Of a stretch of DNA of 64,000 nt, positions 1 to 7,330 are shown one piece after another. Location of the stretch: contig CAVTRO010000007.1 of NCBI GenBank assembly GCA_963737145.1, positions 1,550,001 to 1,614,000 on the forward strand, in the 5' to 3' direction. Both the position numbers and the translations under genes were made by a program. The first letter of the stretch is position 1; each line of letters starts with the position of its first letter. The DNA is from AP-15 sp963737145 (lineage in GTDB: Bacteria > Pseudomonadota > Alphaproteobacteria > ATCC43930 > CGMCC-115725). Below the pieces are notes generated by a model. That model did no database searches. It saw only the letters and a program-made list of their open reading frames with translations, and was not told the origin of the DNA.

Positions 1-1
1 C

Positions 2-769
2 AATACGCTCGGCGACACCGACAGTCGCGCCGCCTACCGCGAAGCGCTCGTCTCCTACTTTTCGGCGCGCGCCTCCGAACTTTCGGAGGACAGCCGGCGG
101 CGGCTCGAGCGCAACCCGCTGCGGATTTTCGATTCGAAGGAGGAAAACGACCAGCGGGTCGGTCGGGATGCTCCCCCCTTTGCTGATTACCAGAATGCCG
201 AGTCGCGCCGCTTCTTCGATCGGGTCCGGGCCGGGCTCGATCGGCTCGATATAGATTACCGGCTGAACCCACGGCTCGTGCGTGGGCTCGATTATTACAC
301 CCATACCGCATTCGAGTACGTGACGGCCGACCTGGGCGCGCAGGGCACGGTGATGGGCGGCGGTCGATATGACGGGTTGGTCGCGATGATGGGCGGGCCT
401 GTGCTGCCCGGGGTCGGCTTAGCGGCCGGTATCGAGCGACTGGCAATGCTGATCGCCGCCCCGCCCCCGCCGCCCCGCCCGATCGCCGTGGTGCCGATTG
501 GGGAGGCTGTGGAAGGGGAGGGGCTGAGTCTCGCAGAGGCGTTGAGAAACCATGGCTGGGCCGTGGATCTTGGCTATTCCGGGAACGTGGCCCGCCGCAT
601 GCGCCGAGCGAACAATGTGAACGCGCGGGTAGCGCTGCTGATCGGCGAGGCGGAAGTTGCGCGCAACGTCGTTGCCCTGCGTGATCTCGATAGCGGCGAA
701 CAGACCGAGGTGCCGGTGGATCCCTCGTTCAGTGAGTTGCGTGCCCGTCTGCAGGCGTTCTACGGCTGA
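2..769 (+). CDS. hisS: Histidyl-tRNA synthetase, C-terminal part (5' end outside window)
   Basis: Class II aminoacyl-tRNA synthetase that charges tRNA-His in the cytoplasm. The reading frame is open from base 2, so the start lies upstream of the window and about 255 residues are visible. The family signature LVRGLDYYTHTAFEY (about residues 88-102 of the visible part) and the motif 3 stretch GLAAGIERL identify HisS. The last 90 residues form the anticodon-binding domain. The stop is followed 8 bases later by prfA, so the two genes are probably one operon. The frame is intact to its stop. Confidence 0.93.
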   Translation, partial: NTLGDTDSRAAYREALVSYFSARASELSEDSRRRLERNPLRIFDSKEENDQRVGRDAPPFADYQNAESRRFFDRVRAGLDRLDIDYRLNPRLVRGLDYYTHTAFEYVTADLGAQGTVMGGGRYDGLVAMMGGPVLPGVGLAAGIERLAMLIAAPPPPPRPIAVVPIGEAVEGEGLSLAEALRNHGWAVDLGYSGNVARRMRRANNVNARVALLIGEAEVARNVVALRDLDSGEQTEVPVDPSFSELRARLQAFYG

Positions 770-777
770 TCGCGGTT

Positions 778-1860
778 ATGGGGCCATCTCTCGAGGAGCA
801 TTTGGATCAGCTTCTTCGCCGCTACGCGGAGCTGCGCGATGCGCTGGCCGGCACGGGTCTCGCGGGCGCCGATTTTGCAAAATCGTCCAAAGAATATAGC
901 GACCTGACCCCGATCGTCGATGGCATCGCGAAATTGCGTCGCGCGCGCGATGAGTTATTGTCACTGACCGATATCGCAGAATCGAGCGACGATAAAGATC
1001 TGCGGCAGCTTGCGGAGGAAGAGTTGCGGGCGCTGCGAGAGCGTCTGCCGGATCTGGAGGAGCAGGTGAAGTTGGCACTGCTCCCAAAGGATGCCGACGA
1101 TCAGCGAAACGCGATACTCGAGGTCCGCGCGGGTACCGGCGGCGACGAGGCGGCGTTGTTCGCAGCGGAACTCTTTCGCATGTACCAAAGGTACGCCGCA
1201 TTGCGCGGCTGGCGCTTTGAGATCCTCGGCCTTTCCGAAACCGGCCTCGGCGGATTTAAAGAGGCGACCGCGCTCATCAGCGGCCGCGACGTTTTCGCCA
1301 GGCTCAAATTTAAATCGGGGGTGCATCGCGTTCAGCGCGTGCCTGAAACCGAGGCGGCAGGTCGTATCCATACCTCCGCCGCAACGGTCGCCGTGCTTCC
1401 CGAGGCGGAGGACGTCGACATCCGCATCGACGAGAGGGACTTGCGCATCGATGTTTTCCGCGCGAGCGGACCCGGCGGCCAGTCGGTTAACACGACCGAC
1501 AGCGCGGTGCGGATCACGCATATGCCGACAGGTCTGGTGGTAATCCAGCAGGACGAGAAATCGCAGCACAAGAACAAGGCCAAGGCGCTGAAGGTTCTTC
1601 GCTCGCGCCTTTACGACATGGAACGGCAGGCGCGCGACAGCGCACGCGCTGCCGATCGCAAGAGCCAGGTCGGCAGCGGCGACCGATCAGAGCGGATTCG
1701 CACCTATAATTTTCCGCAAGGGCGAGTGACCGACCACCGCATCAATCTCACCCTTTACAAAATAGACAAGGTGATGAGCGGGGAGGCACTGGACGAGATC
1801 ATCGACGCAATTCTGGCCGAGGATCAGGCCGCAAGGTTGGCCGCTGTTGAAACAGCCTGA
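778..1860 (+). CDS. prfA: Peptide chain release factor 1 (RF1)
   Basis: Recognises UAA and UAG in the ribosomal A site and triggers peptidyl-tRNA hydrolysis. The 360-residue length is normal for RF1. The catalytic GGQ loop lies in SGPGGQSVNTTDSA at about residues 229-242. The upstream codon-recognition domain and the basic C-terminal tail are present. The ATG at 778 follows the hisS stop by 8 bases. The 3' end overlaps the TTG start of prmC by 14 bases, which suggests translational coupling with the enzyme that methylates the GGQ glutamine. The frame is intact. Confidence 0.96.
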   Translation: MGPSLEEHLDQLLRRYAELRDALAGTGLAGADFAKSSKEYSDLTPIVDGIAKLRRARDELLSLTDIAESSDDKDLRQLAEEELRALRERLPDLEEQVKLALLPKDADDQRNAILEVRAGTGGDEAALFAAELFRMYQRYAALRGWRFEILGLSETGLGGFKEATALISGRDVFARLKFKSGVHRVQRVPETEAAGRIHTSAATVAVLPEAEDVDIRIDERDLRIDVFRASGPGGQSVNTTDSAVRITHMPTGLVVIQQDEKSQHKNKAKALKVLRSRLYDMERQARDSARAADRKSQVGSGDRSERIRTYNFPQGRVTDHRINLTLYKIDKVMSGEALDEIIDAILAEDQAARLAAVETA

Positions 1861-2780
1861 CGGGACGTGCGGCTGGCTGGTTGCCGAAGCTGCGGCAGCA
1901 TTATCGGCGGTTGGTGCCGCGGATCCTCGGCGGCAGGCCCGCCGATTGATTTCCGGAGCTCTCGCGATACCGCCGCCGGATCTCTTCGGCCATCCCGACC
2001 GCGCGGTGAATGAACAACAGATCAGCCGGGTCCGGGCGCTGTTGCGGCGCATGGTCGCCGGTGAGCCTTTAAGCCGCCTCTTCGAAAGACGCGAGTTCTG
2101 GGGGCTTGAGTTTAGTTTGTCCGCCGACACTCTCGACCCGCGGCCCGACACGGAGACGGTGATCGAGGCCGTGCTGAGGCGGGCGCCTGATCGAGACGCG
2201 CCCCTCCGATTACTCGATCTCGGCACCGGTACGGGCTGCCTCCTGCTTGCACTCCTTGCCGAGTTTTCGGCAGCGAGCGGAGTAGGTATCGACATCGCCG
2301 AGGGCGCGGTGAGGACCGCAGCCCGCAACGCTGTCGATTTGGGGCTTGCCGATCGGGCCCGCTTCTTTGTCGGTGATTGGGCAACTGCAGTGTCGGGGCG
2401 GTTTGATGCCGTTCTCGTCAATCCGCCCTACATCGCGAGCGAAGCACTCGCGCTACTTCCTCGTGAGGTCGCCCGGCACGACCCATGGCGGGCTCTCGAT
2501 GGTGGTGAGGACGGTTTACAGTCGCACCGGGCAATAGCCGAAGCTGCACCGAGACTTCTGTCCCCCGACGGGATCTTGGCGACGGAAATCGGGGCCGGTC
2601 AGGCCGAACTCGGTCGCCACGATAATGAAAGATAACGGTCTGATCGTGGACGGCATCGAGAGGGATCTTGCCGGTATCGCTCGATGCGTCGTCGCGCGTC
2701 CCGCGCCGCAAGGACGGCGAAACAGAAAAAGGTTGGAATGCGCTTTGGTCCCGTTTAGGCTGGCCGAGTTTGGGGGCTAA
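1847..2780 (+). pseudogene. prmC: Release factor glutamine methyltransferase, interrupted by one frameshift
   Basis: PrmC (HemK) is the SAM-dependent enzyme that N5-methylates the glutamine of the release-factor GGQ motif. The first frame, from TTG 1847, gives 262 residues and stops at 2635. It carries the SAM site DLGTGTGCLLLAL and the NPPY active-site motif (VNPPYIAS). It breaks off after EIGAGQAE. The family C-terminus continues in the next frame as NGLIVDGIERDLAGIARCVV and stops at 2778-2780. Dropping one base at about 2606-2612 joins the two parts into a normal-length protein of about 310 residues. The catalytic core is complete in the first frame, so a truncated enzyme could still work. 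The change may also be a sequencing error, because prmC is strongly conserved. Confidence 0.85.
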
Positions 2781-2891
2781 GTGTCCGCGGCACAGGGCGG
2801 CAATACGCGCTTGAAACCGCTGAGAGGGGGCTAGGGGAAGGCTCCTGCCGGACAAAGGTCCGATAATGTCCACCGCGACGAGATAGGTATC

Positions 2892-3302
2892 ATGAGACCA
2901 GGACCAAACAAACGATCGCGCGGTCGCAACAACGGGGCCAACCAGCATCATAACCGCCCGCGAATGCCTCATCGCATTCAGACGTTTGACAGTAACGGTC
3001 CGAACATAAAGATCCGCGGCAATGCGTACCAAGTCTTCGAACGTTATGTCGCGCTCGCACGTGAGGCGGCGGCGAGCGGAGACCGGATCGCAGCGGAAAA
3101 TCTGTATCAGCACGCGGAGCACTATTTCCGCATCATGAATGCGAACGGCGAGGCCACTTCTCAGGGCGGGGCACCGCAGCGCCCGACCACTCCGGCCGAC
3201 GTCGAGTTGGACGGCGCCGAGGGGGAGCGCCAAGAGGCAGAAGAAAATCTGGTGCAGCCCCGGCCTCAGCCGCTGCCGGATGATCAGCCGCCCGGGTTCT
3301 GA
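2892..3302 (+). CDS. DUF4167 domain-containing protein
   Basis: A 136-residue protein of unknown function that is typical of alphaproteobacteria and is commonly found just downstream of prmC. The N-terminus is very basic and rich in Arg and Asn (MRPGPNKRSRGRNNG). It is followed by the conserved core DSNGPNIKIRGNAYQVFERY and AASGDRIAAENLYQHAEHYF, which spans roughly residues 35-80. The C-terminal half is acidic, rich in Pro and Gln, and probably disordered. The basic N-terminus suggests nucleic-acid binding, but that is inference. It is the last host gene before the prophage cluster. Confidence 0.85.
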   Translation: MRPGPNKRSRGRNNGANQHHNRPRMPHRIQTFDSNGPNIKIRGNAYQVFERYVALAREAAASGDRIAAENLYQHAEHYFRIMNANGEATSQGGAPQRPTTPADVELDGAEGERQEAEENLVQPRPQPLPDDQPPGF

Positions 3303-3370
3303 GCGGGGGCGGAACGGTCTTCGGCGAAGCTTGAAGAGTCGGGGCGCGAGAAGGCGTCTTTCCCGGTTCT

Positions 3371-4060
3371 TCATCCTTCCTGATCGGAGCCGACGACCAA
3401 GTGGCACTCTCTGACCTCCTCGCGCGGAATTCTTAGCGTAGCTGGGGGATTCAACTGACGCAGGACAAGCGCGTCTCCCTCCCAGCCCACGAACTGCTTG
3501 ATCAAAACCGCCTGTCCCTCTTTGTATACGACCACGTCCCGGCCGCGGATGGGTGGCTTGAAGGGGTTGACGTGCAATAGCCAACCCGGTTCATAGCGTG
3601 GTTCCATGCTGTCGCCGACCATGTAGATGGCGTAAGCCGAGCGCACGCCGCTCAAATTGGCTGGCCGTGGCGTGTATCCGATCGGGCCATCCTCAAGGAA
3701 CATCTCCTGGTCGGTCCCGCCCCGCGCACCACTGCGGATCGGTATCCGATCCGGCTCGTGGAGCGGTCGCGGCGGCGAAGCGCCGGGTGTAGTTGACCCG
3801 GCAGACGGCGGGCGACCTCGCCCCGGCCGTTGAACCTCGCCGGCTGGTGGACTGGCTGTGGTATCGACGGCATGCCTCAGGACCTCGTCCTCTGGCACGC
3901 GCAGGAAAGCCGCCAGATGTACAACCTCAAGCGGTTTCATCTGACGATCTCCCTTGAGCATGCGGGAGACGGCTGATGGGGCAAGACGGAGATGGCGAGC
4001 GAGATCGGCTTGGGAGGCACCGACACGCGCCAAGGCTTGACTAAACCAGGAACCGTCCAT
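3371..4060 (-). CDS. CI-like phage repressor: XRE HTH plus S24 peptidase domain
   Basis: A 229-residue LexA/CI-type repressor that should hold the cluster silent. Residues 10-60 form an XRE helix-turn-helix (ASQADLARHLRLAPSAVSRML). Residues 125-225 form an S24 autoprotease domain. The nucleophile lies in MVGDSMEPRYEPG and the general-base lysine in AVLIKQFVG. The linker between them is rich in Gly and Pro and contains Ala-Gly pairs that could be the self-cleavage site. The gene is divergent from the next phage gene and shares an 80-base control region with it. Induction by RecA/SOS is expected for the family but is not shown here. Confidence 0.88.
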   Translation of the reverse strand: MDGSWFSQALARVGASQADLARHLRLAPSAVSRMLKGDRQMKPLEVVHLAAFLRVPEDEVLRHAVDTTASPPAGEVQRPGRGRPPSAGSTTPGASPPRPLHEPDRIPIRSGARGGTDQEMFLEDGPIGYTPRPANLSGVRSAYAIYMVGDSMEPRYEPGWLLHVNPFKPPIRGRDVVVYKEGQAVLIKQFVGWEGDALVLRQLNPPATLRIPREEVRECHLVVGSDQEG

Positions 4061-4086
4061 AATGCGTCCTTCACAATTTGCTGTTA

Positions 4087-4131
4087 TTGACTTCCTGACA
4101 ACGACTGCGTAACATATCAGTGCATTACTGA
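4087..4131 (+). promoter_or_regulatory. Early phage promoter with candidate repressor operators
   Basis: In the repressor-divergent gap, TTGACT (4087-4092) and TAACAT (4110-4115) are separated by exactly 17 bases. This is a near-consensus sigma-70 promoter reading rightward. Two inverted repeats lie on it. The first is imperfect, TTGAC-N5-GACAA (4087-4101), and covers the -35 box. The second is perfect, TCAGT-N5-ACTGA (4117-4131), and lies just after the -10 box. Both are good candidates for binding by the repressor encoded at 3371-4060. Confidence 0.6.
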
Positions 4132-4142
4132 CAAGCCATTTG

Positions 4143-4466
4143 ATGAAATATCGGATTAATATGACAAAGCGTGTTCCGTACGATGGGCTCGAGGATTTAC
4201 AGAAGGACGATGGGTGCGCCTATATAATCGACGAAGCAGGCAGCGGTCGGCAAACTTGCGGGGCCAGACGTCGGCTGTCCTCGTCTTATTGTCCGCACCA
4301 TCATTCGGTTTGCTACATCATGGGCGGCAGCAAGGCTGAAACCGACCGATTGCGCGAAGTCGAAGCCCTCGCAAGCGCTGTCGGCGGACGGCGCGCGCGA
4401 CAGCGCGCCGAACCCACTCGACAGTTCCTGAAACGACTGGAGCTGACCGTTCGCGAAATTTTTTGA
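4143..4466 (+). CDS. Small phage protein with GcrA-like Cys/His motif
   Basis: A 107-residue protein encoded just downstream of the early promoter; the ATG at 4143 is chosen over the TTG at 4140. Residues 24-58 contain GCAY, CGARRR and SSYCPHHHSVCY. These resemble the Cys/His C-terminal motif of GcrA-type cell-cycle regulators of alphaproteobacteria (CGAP...SYCxxHH). The N-terminal DNA-binding part of GcrA is absent. The C-terminal half is basic and helical. A regulatory role early in the phage programme is plausible, but the assignment rests on the motif alone. Confidence 0.6.
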   Translation: MKYRINMTKRVPYDGLEDLQKDDGCAYIIDEAGSGRQTCGARRRLSSSYCPHHHSVCYIMGGSKAETDRLREVEALASAVGGRRARQRAEPTRQFLKRLELTVREIF

Positions 4467-4500
4467 GCCATAAGTTCATGTTTTGTTCTGGAACAGGCCG

Positions 4501-5064
4501 ATGACGCAGAAAGGTTCTCGGCTGGGGCGGCCAGTCACGACAATGCCCGAGGTTATTCCAACGCCGGAGCGGAGTAATCACGGCATCGTAGAGCGGTTGG
4601 AACGGACGATCAGCGATGCTTCAGGCCGTCCTTCCCGACCTTACCGTTTTGTCGACACGCTCGCGATTATGGAAAGACGGGGCTCGATCACCGCGGGCAT
4701 GCGGCAAGCCGGAGAGGATTTCCGAGATTGTTTTGCCGTCGCCCAACTCGATCCGCTGAGCGCATTTGACATATCGCGGCCGAAAATTGGCGGTCGTGGC
4801 GGCTTTAAATCTGTGGAAGAGCCTGGGTCACGCATCGAGAGTGCGCGCAAGAAGGTTTGGCGCGCCACTCTTGCCGTTGGCGGTCTCGGCTCAGCCGGCG
4901 GTTCGTGTATATGGCACGTTGTAGGATGGCAACAATCGCTCAAGGAATGGGCCCTCGAGCAGGGCTGGAACGGGCGGCGCGTGAGCCAGGAGGCGGCCTC
5001 AGGCATCCTGATTGCCTCATTGGGCACGCTCGAGGCACATTTCGCTCAATCGAAGGCTTGCTAA
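4501..5064 (+). CDS. DUF6456-like phage protein
   Basis: A 187-residue protein from the ATG at 4501; a TTG at 4483 would add six residues. The layout matches DUF6456 proteins of alphaproteobacteria and their phages. A region LAIMERRGSITAGMRQAGEDF is followed, after a linker, by ARKKVWRATLAVGG, HVVGWQQSLKEWALEQGW and a final helix ending LEAHF. DUF6456 has no established biochemical role, but it often sits between a regulator and the packaging genes, as here. The assignment is from pattern, without a search. Confidence 0.5.
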   Translation: MTQKGSRLGRPVTTMPEVIPTPERSNHGIVERLERTISDASGRPSRPYRFVDTLAIMERRGSITAGMRQAGEDFRDCFAVAQLDPLSAFDISRPKIGGRGGFKSVEEPGSRIESARKKVWRATLAVGGLGSAGGSCIWHVVGWQQSLKEWALEQGWNGRRVSQEAASGILIASLGTLEAHFAQSKAC

Positions 5065-5297
5065 GATCATATTTATGATTTGACAATTCGGGATCGAGGT
5101 GATATAGTTCTCCTACGCTGGGAATGGTGGGGAACGGGACCAAGTCGAGTGCTGCCGGCCCCCCGACGGGTTCAGTCCCGATACCGGCGGTGCCCCGGAA
5201 GAAAGCCGAACCAAGAAACCAGTCCTTGGTGCGCCGGCGCCCTGGGCTTTAGCGGCCAGCGCGAGGCCTCACAAATCACCAAAGGATTTCTCAAAGG

Positions 5298-6656
5298 ATG
5301 CGCGCGAGGCGTTTGCACGCCACTTCGCTCGGCTCGGGGCTTGGCTCGGGGCTTGGCTCGGGAGCGGAGTGGCCCAGGAACGAACTCATCGCCGCTCTGA
5401 CCCCCGCAGAAGCGCGGGCGCTGCTTTATGAATGGGCATTCTGGGCCCGGCCGAATCAGTTGTCCCCCAATGGAGAATGGCGGGTATGGCTCGTGCTTGC
5501 GGGCCGCGGCTTCGGCAAAACGCGAACCGGCGCGGAAATGATCCGCGCTCGGGTCAGTGCGCGAACCGCACATCGACTTGCGCTTGTAGGGCCGACAGCG
5601 GGCGATGCCCGGGACGTCATGGTCGAAGGGGAAAGCGGCATCCTGGCTATCTCGCCACCTTGGGAGCGGCCGCGCTATGAGCCATCCAAGCGGCGTCTGA
5701 CTTGGCCGAATGGGGCAGTCGCCACGCTGTTCAGCGCCGACGAACCCGAGCGCCTTCGCGGACCGCAGCACGACGCAGCATGGTGCGACGAGCTTGCCAG
5801 CTGGCGTCATCCGGAGGCGTGGGACATGCTTATGTTCGGCCTGCGCTTAGGAACTGATCCGCGCGTCGTGGTGACCACGACGCCTCGGACGACGTCGCTC
5901 ATTCGTGGGTTGATTGCCGATCCAACGGTTATTGTGACGCGAGGCACTACCTACGAGAACCGCGCCAATCTCGCCTCGGCGTTCTTCGGACAGATAATTC
6001 GCAAGTATCAGGGGACTCGTCTCGGCCGCCAGGAGCTTGAAGCAGAGCTCCTTGAAGATGTTCCCGGTGCCTTGTGGAACCGCGGCATGTTGGAGGGATC
6101 ACGACTCCGCGTGGCGCCGCCGCTGATAAGGGTGGTCGTCGCCATCGACCCAGCGGCGAGCTCGACTGAGCGGGCTGACGAAACCGGGATTATTGTCGCG
6201 GGCAAAGATGCCGGCGGACGAGGTTGGGTGCTCGCCGACGCCTCGGGTCGCTACCAGCCGGCCGAATGGGCCAAAACAGCTGTTTCGGCCTATCGCGCGC
6301 ACCGGGCCGATCGAATCGTAGCCGAGGTGAACAATGGCGGCGATATGGTCGAGGCCACGCTGCGAGTGATCGAGCCAAACGCGCCCTTCACTGCCGTGCA
6401 TGCTTCACGCGGAAAGGTAACTCGCGCAGAACCGATTGCGGCGCTCTACGAGCAAGGCCGCGTGCACCACCTTGGGGTGTTTCCGGAACTGGAGGATCAG
6501 ATGTGCGCCTTCACCGCCGACGCGCATGGCAACCTCTCGACCCGTTCGGCCGGCTACTCTCCTGATCGGGTGGATGCGCTGGTTTGGGCATTGACCGATC
6601 TCCTGGTCGAAGTCGATGCCCGCAGAAGGGATTTACGAGATGTATCGCCAGCTTAG
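5298..6656 (+). CDS. terL: Phage terminase large subunit
   Basis: The packaging motor and nuclease that fills the prohead, 452 residues. The N-terminal ATPase has Walker A LAGRGFGKTRTG (about residues 69-80) and Walker B as DAAWCDE (about 156-162). The RNase H-like nuclease domain has VVAIDPAAS (about 280) and a late Asp in SPDRVDALVWALTDL (about 425). The first 25 residues contain GSGLGSGLGSG, coded by a short tandem repeat at about 5330-5365, and look like a non-conserved extension, so the true start could be slightly downstream. No small terminase was recognised in the 230 bases upstream. Length and motifs resemble the GTA/HK97-type TerL of alphaproteobacteria. Confidence 0.93.
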   Translation: MRARRLHATSLGSGLGSGLGSGAEWPRNELIAALTPAEARALLYEWAFWARPNQLSPNGEWRVWLVLAGRGFGKTRTGAEMIRARVSARTAHRLALVGPTAGDARDVMVEGESGILAISPPWERPRYEPSKRRLTWPNGAVATLFSADEPERLRGPQHDAAWCDELASWRHPEAWDMLMFGLRLGTDPRVVVTTTPRTTSLIRGLIADPTVIVTRGTTYENRANLASAFFGQIIRKYQGTRLGRQELEAELLEDVPGALWNRGMLEGSRLRVAPPLIRVVVAIDPAASSTERADETGIIVAGKDAGGRGWVLADASGRYQPAEWAKTAVSAYRAHRADRIVAEVNNGGDMVEATLRVIEPNAPFTAVHASRGKVTRAEPIAALYEQGRVHHLGVFPELEDQMCAFTADAHGNLSTRSAGYSPDRVDALVWALTDLLVEVDARRRDLRDVSPA

Positions 6657-6746
6657 TGGTCAACTGCCTGGTAATGGGAAACGCGATTCTTAAAGGCGCT
6701 TCGCCAATCGTTACCGGGGCAATCATTACCGGGAAGGAGCCGATCA

Positions 6747-7184
6747 TTGACGCTGCTCGTCAAGGACGCCAATACTACGACACAATCGATATCGACGCAG
6801 ACTGACGTTGCCGGCAACCTCGTCCCGGTTCATGCACCGGCGGCAATCAATGGCGGCGTAGCGACCCCGGTTAGCCCGACGGCTCCTCTTCCGGTTATCA
6901 ATGCGGCTGGCTCCGCGGCGATCGACGGCAGCGGCACAGTCGTGACCGGTGGCATGGCCCAGCCGCTATTTGCCGGCGTTGTTCCGCTCAACGGCTTTCT
7001 CGTCGCAAACAACTCTTCGGCCATCCTGTATGTTTCCGATGTCGGTGCGGCAAGCGCGGGCGGGGGCTCGATCCCAATCGCGCCGGGCGCAGTGTTCATC
7101 ACACCCTCTGGTTATAAGCCGGCGGGTGCTGTGAGCCTCTTTGCCGGTTCGACCGGCCAGTCCTTCGCGGCGCGGAGATGGTGA
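6747..7184 (+). CDS. Phage structural protein of unknown function
   Basis: A 145-residue protein. The TTG start is supported by a strong ribosome-binding site (GGGAAGGAG, 6731-6739). The sequence is rich in Gly, Ala, Ser, Val and Pro with a regular beta-strand pattern (GGVATPVSPTAPLPV, GSGTVVTGG, LYVSDVGAASAGGG). It contains no Cys and few charges, which is typical of capsid-decoration or tail-fibre modules. It lies between the terminase and the spike. I do not recognise a named family. Confidence 0.65.
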   Translation: MTLLVKDANTTTQSISTQTDVAGNLVPVHAPAAINGGVATPVSPTAPLPVINAAGSAAIDGSGTVVTGGMAQPLFAGVVPLNGFLVANNSSAILYVSDVGAASAGGGSIPIAPGAVFITPSGYKPAGAVSLFAGSTGQSFAARRW

Positions 7185-7288
7185 TGTCTCTGCCGGTATC
7201 AGCATCTGTGCCGCATCTGGCCATGACGGTACCGACGGGCTTTGCCGCCGCTCTCGGGATTTCGCTCGCTACAACGACCGCCTTGTAA
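7184..7288 (+). CDS. Possible 34-residue hydrophobic peptide
   Basis: A short ORF whose ATG overlaps the preceding stop (TGATG at 7182-7186), so it could be translated by re-initiation. The product is hydrophobic and Ala/Thr-rich (GFAAALGISLATTTAL) and could be a single membrane helix. There is no independent support, and it may be chance. Confidence 0.25.
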   Translation: MSLPVSASVPHLAMTVPTGFAAALGISLATTTAL

Positions 7289-7330
7289 TTTCCTGAGGCC
7301 GGGCTGGCGCGCCGCATCGCCCGATTCCGA

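Noticed and set aside
3303..3370. attL of the phage cluster
   Set aside because: No direct repeat shared with 30509-30605 could be found by eye.
2418..3584. A 388-residue ORF on the minus strand
   Set aside because: It is antisense to prmC, the DUF4167 gene and part of the repressor end, is very Arg-rich, and has no recognisable domain. It is a GC-frame shadow.
5080..5297. A small terminase gene upstream of terL
   Set aside because: Short reading frames exist, but none shows a small-terminase pattern, and stops break the more protein-like pieces.
6674..6805. A 43-residue ORF before the 6747 gene
   Set aside because: It overlaps the better supported gene by 59 bases and lacks a ribosome-binding site.
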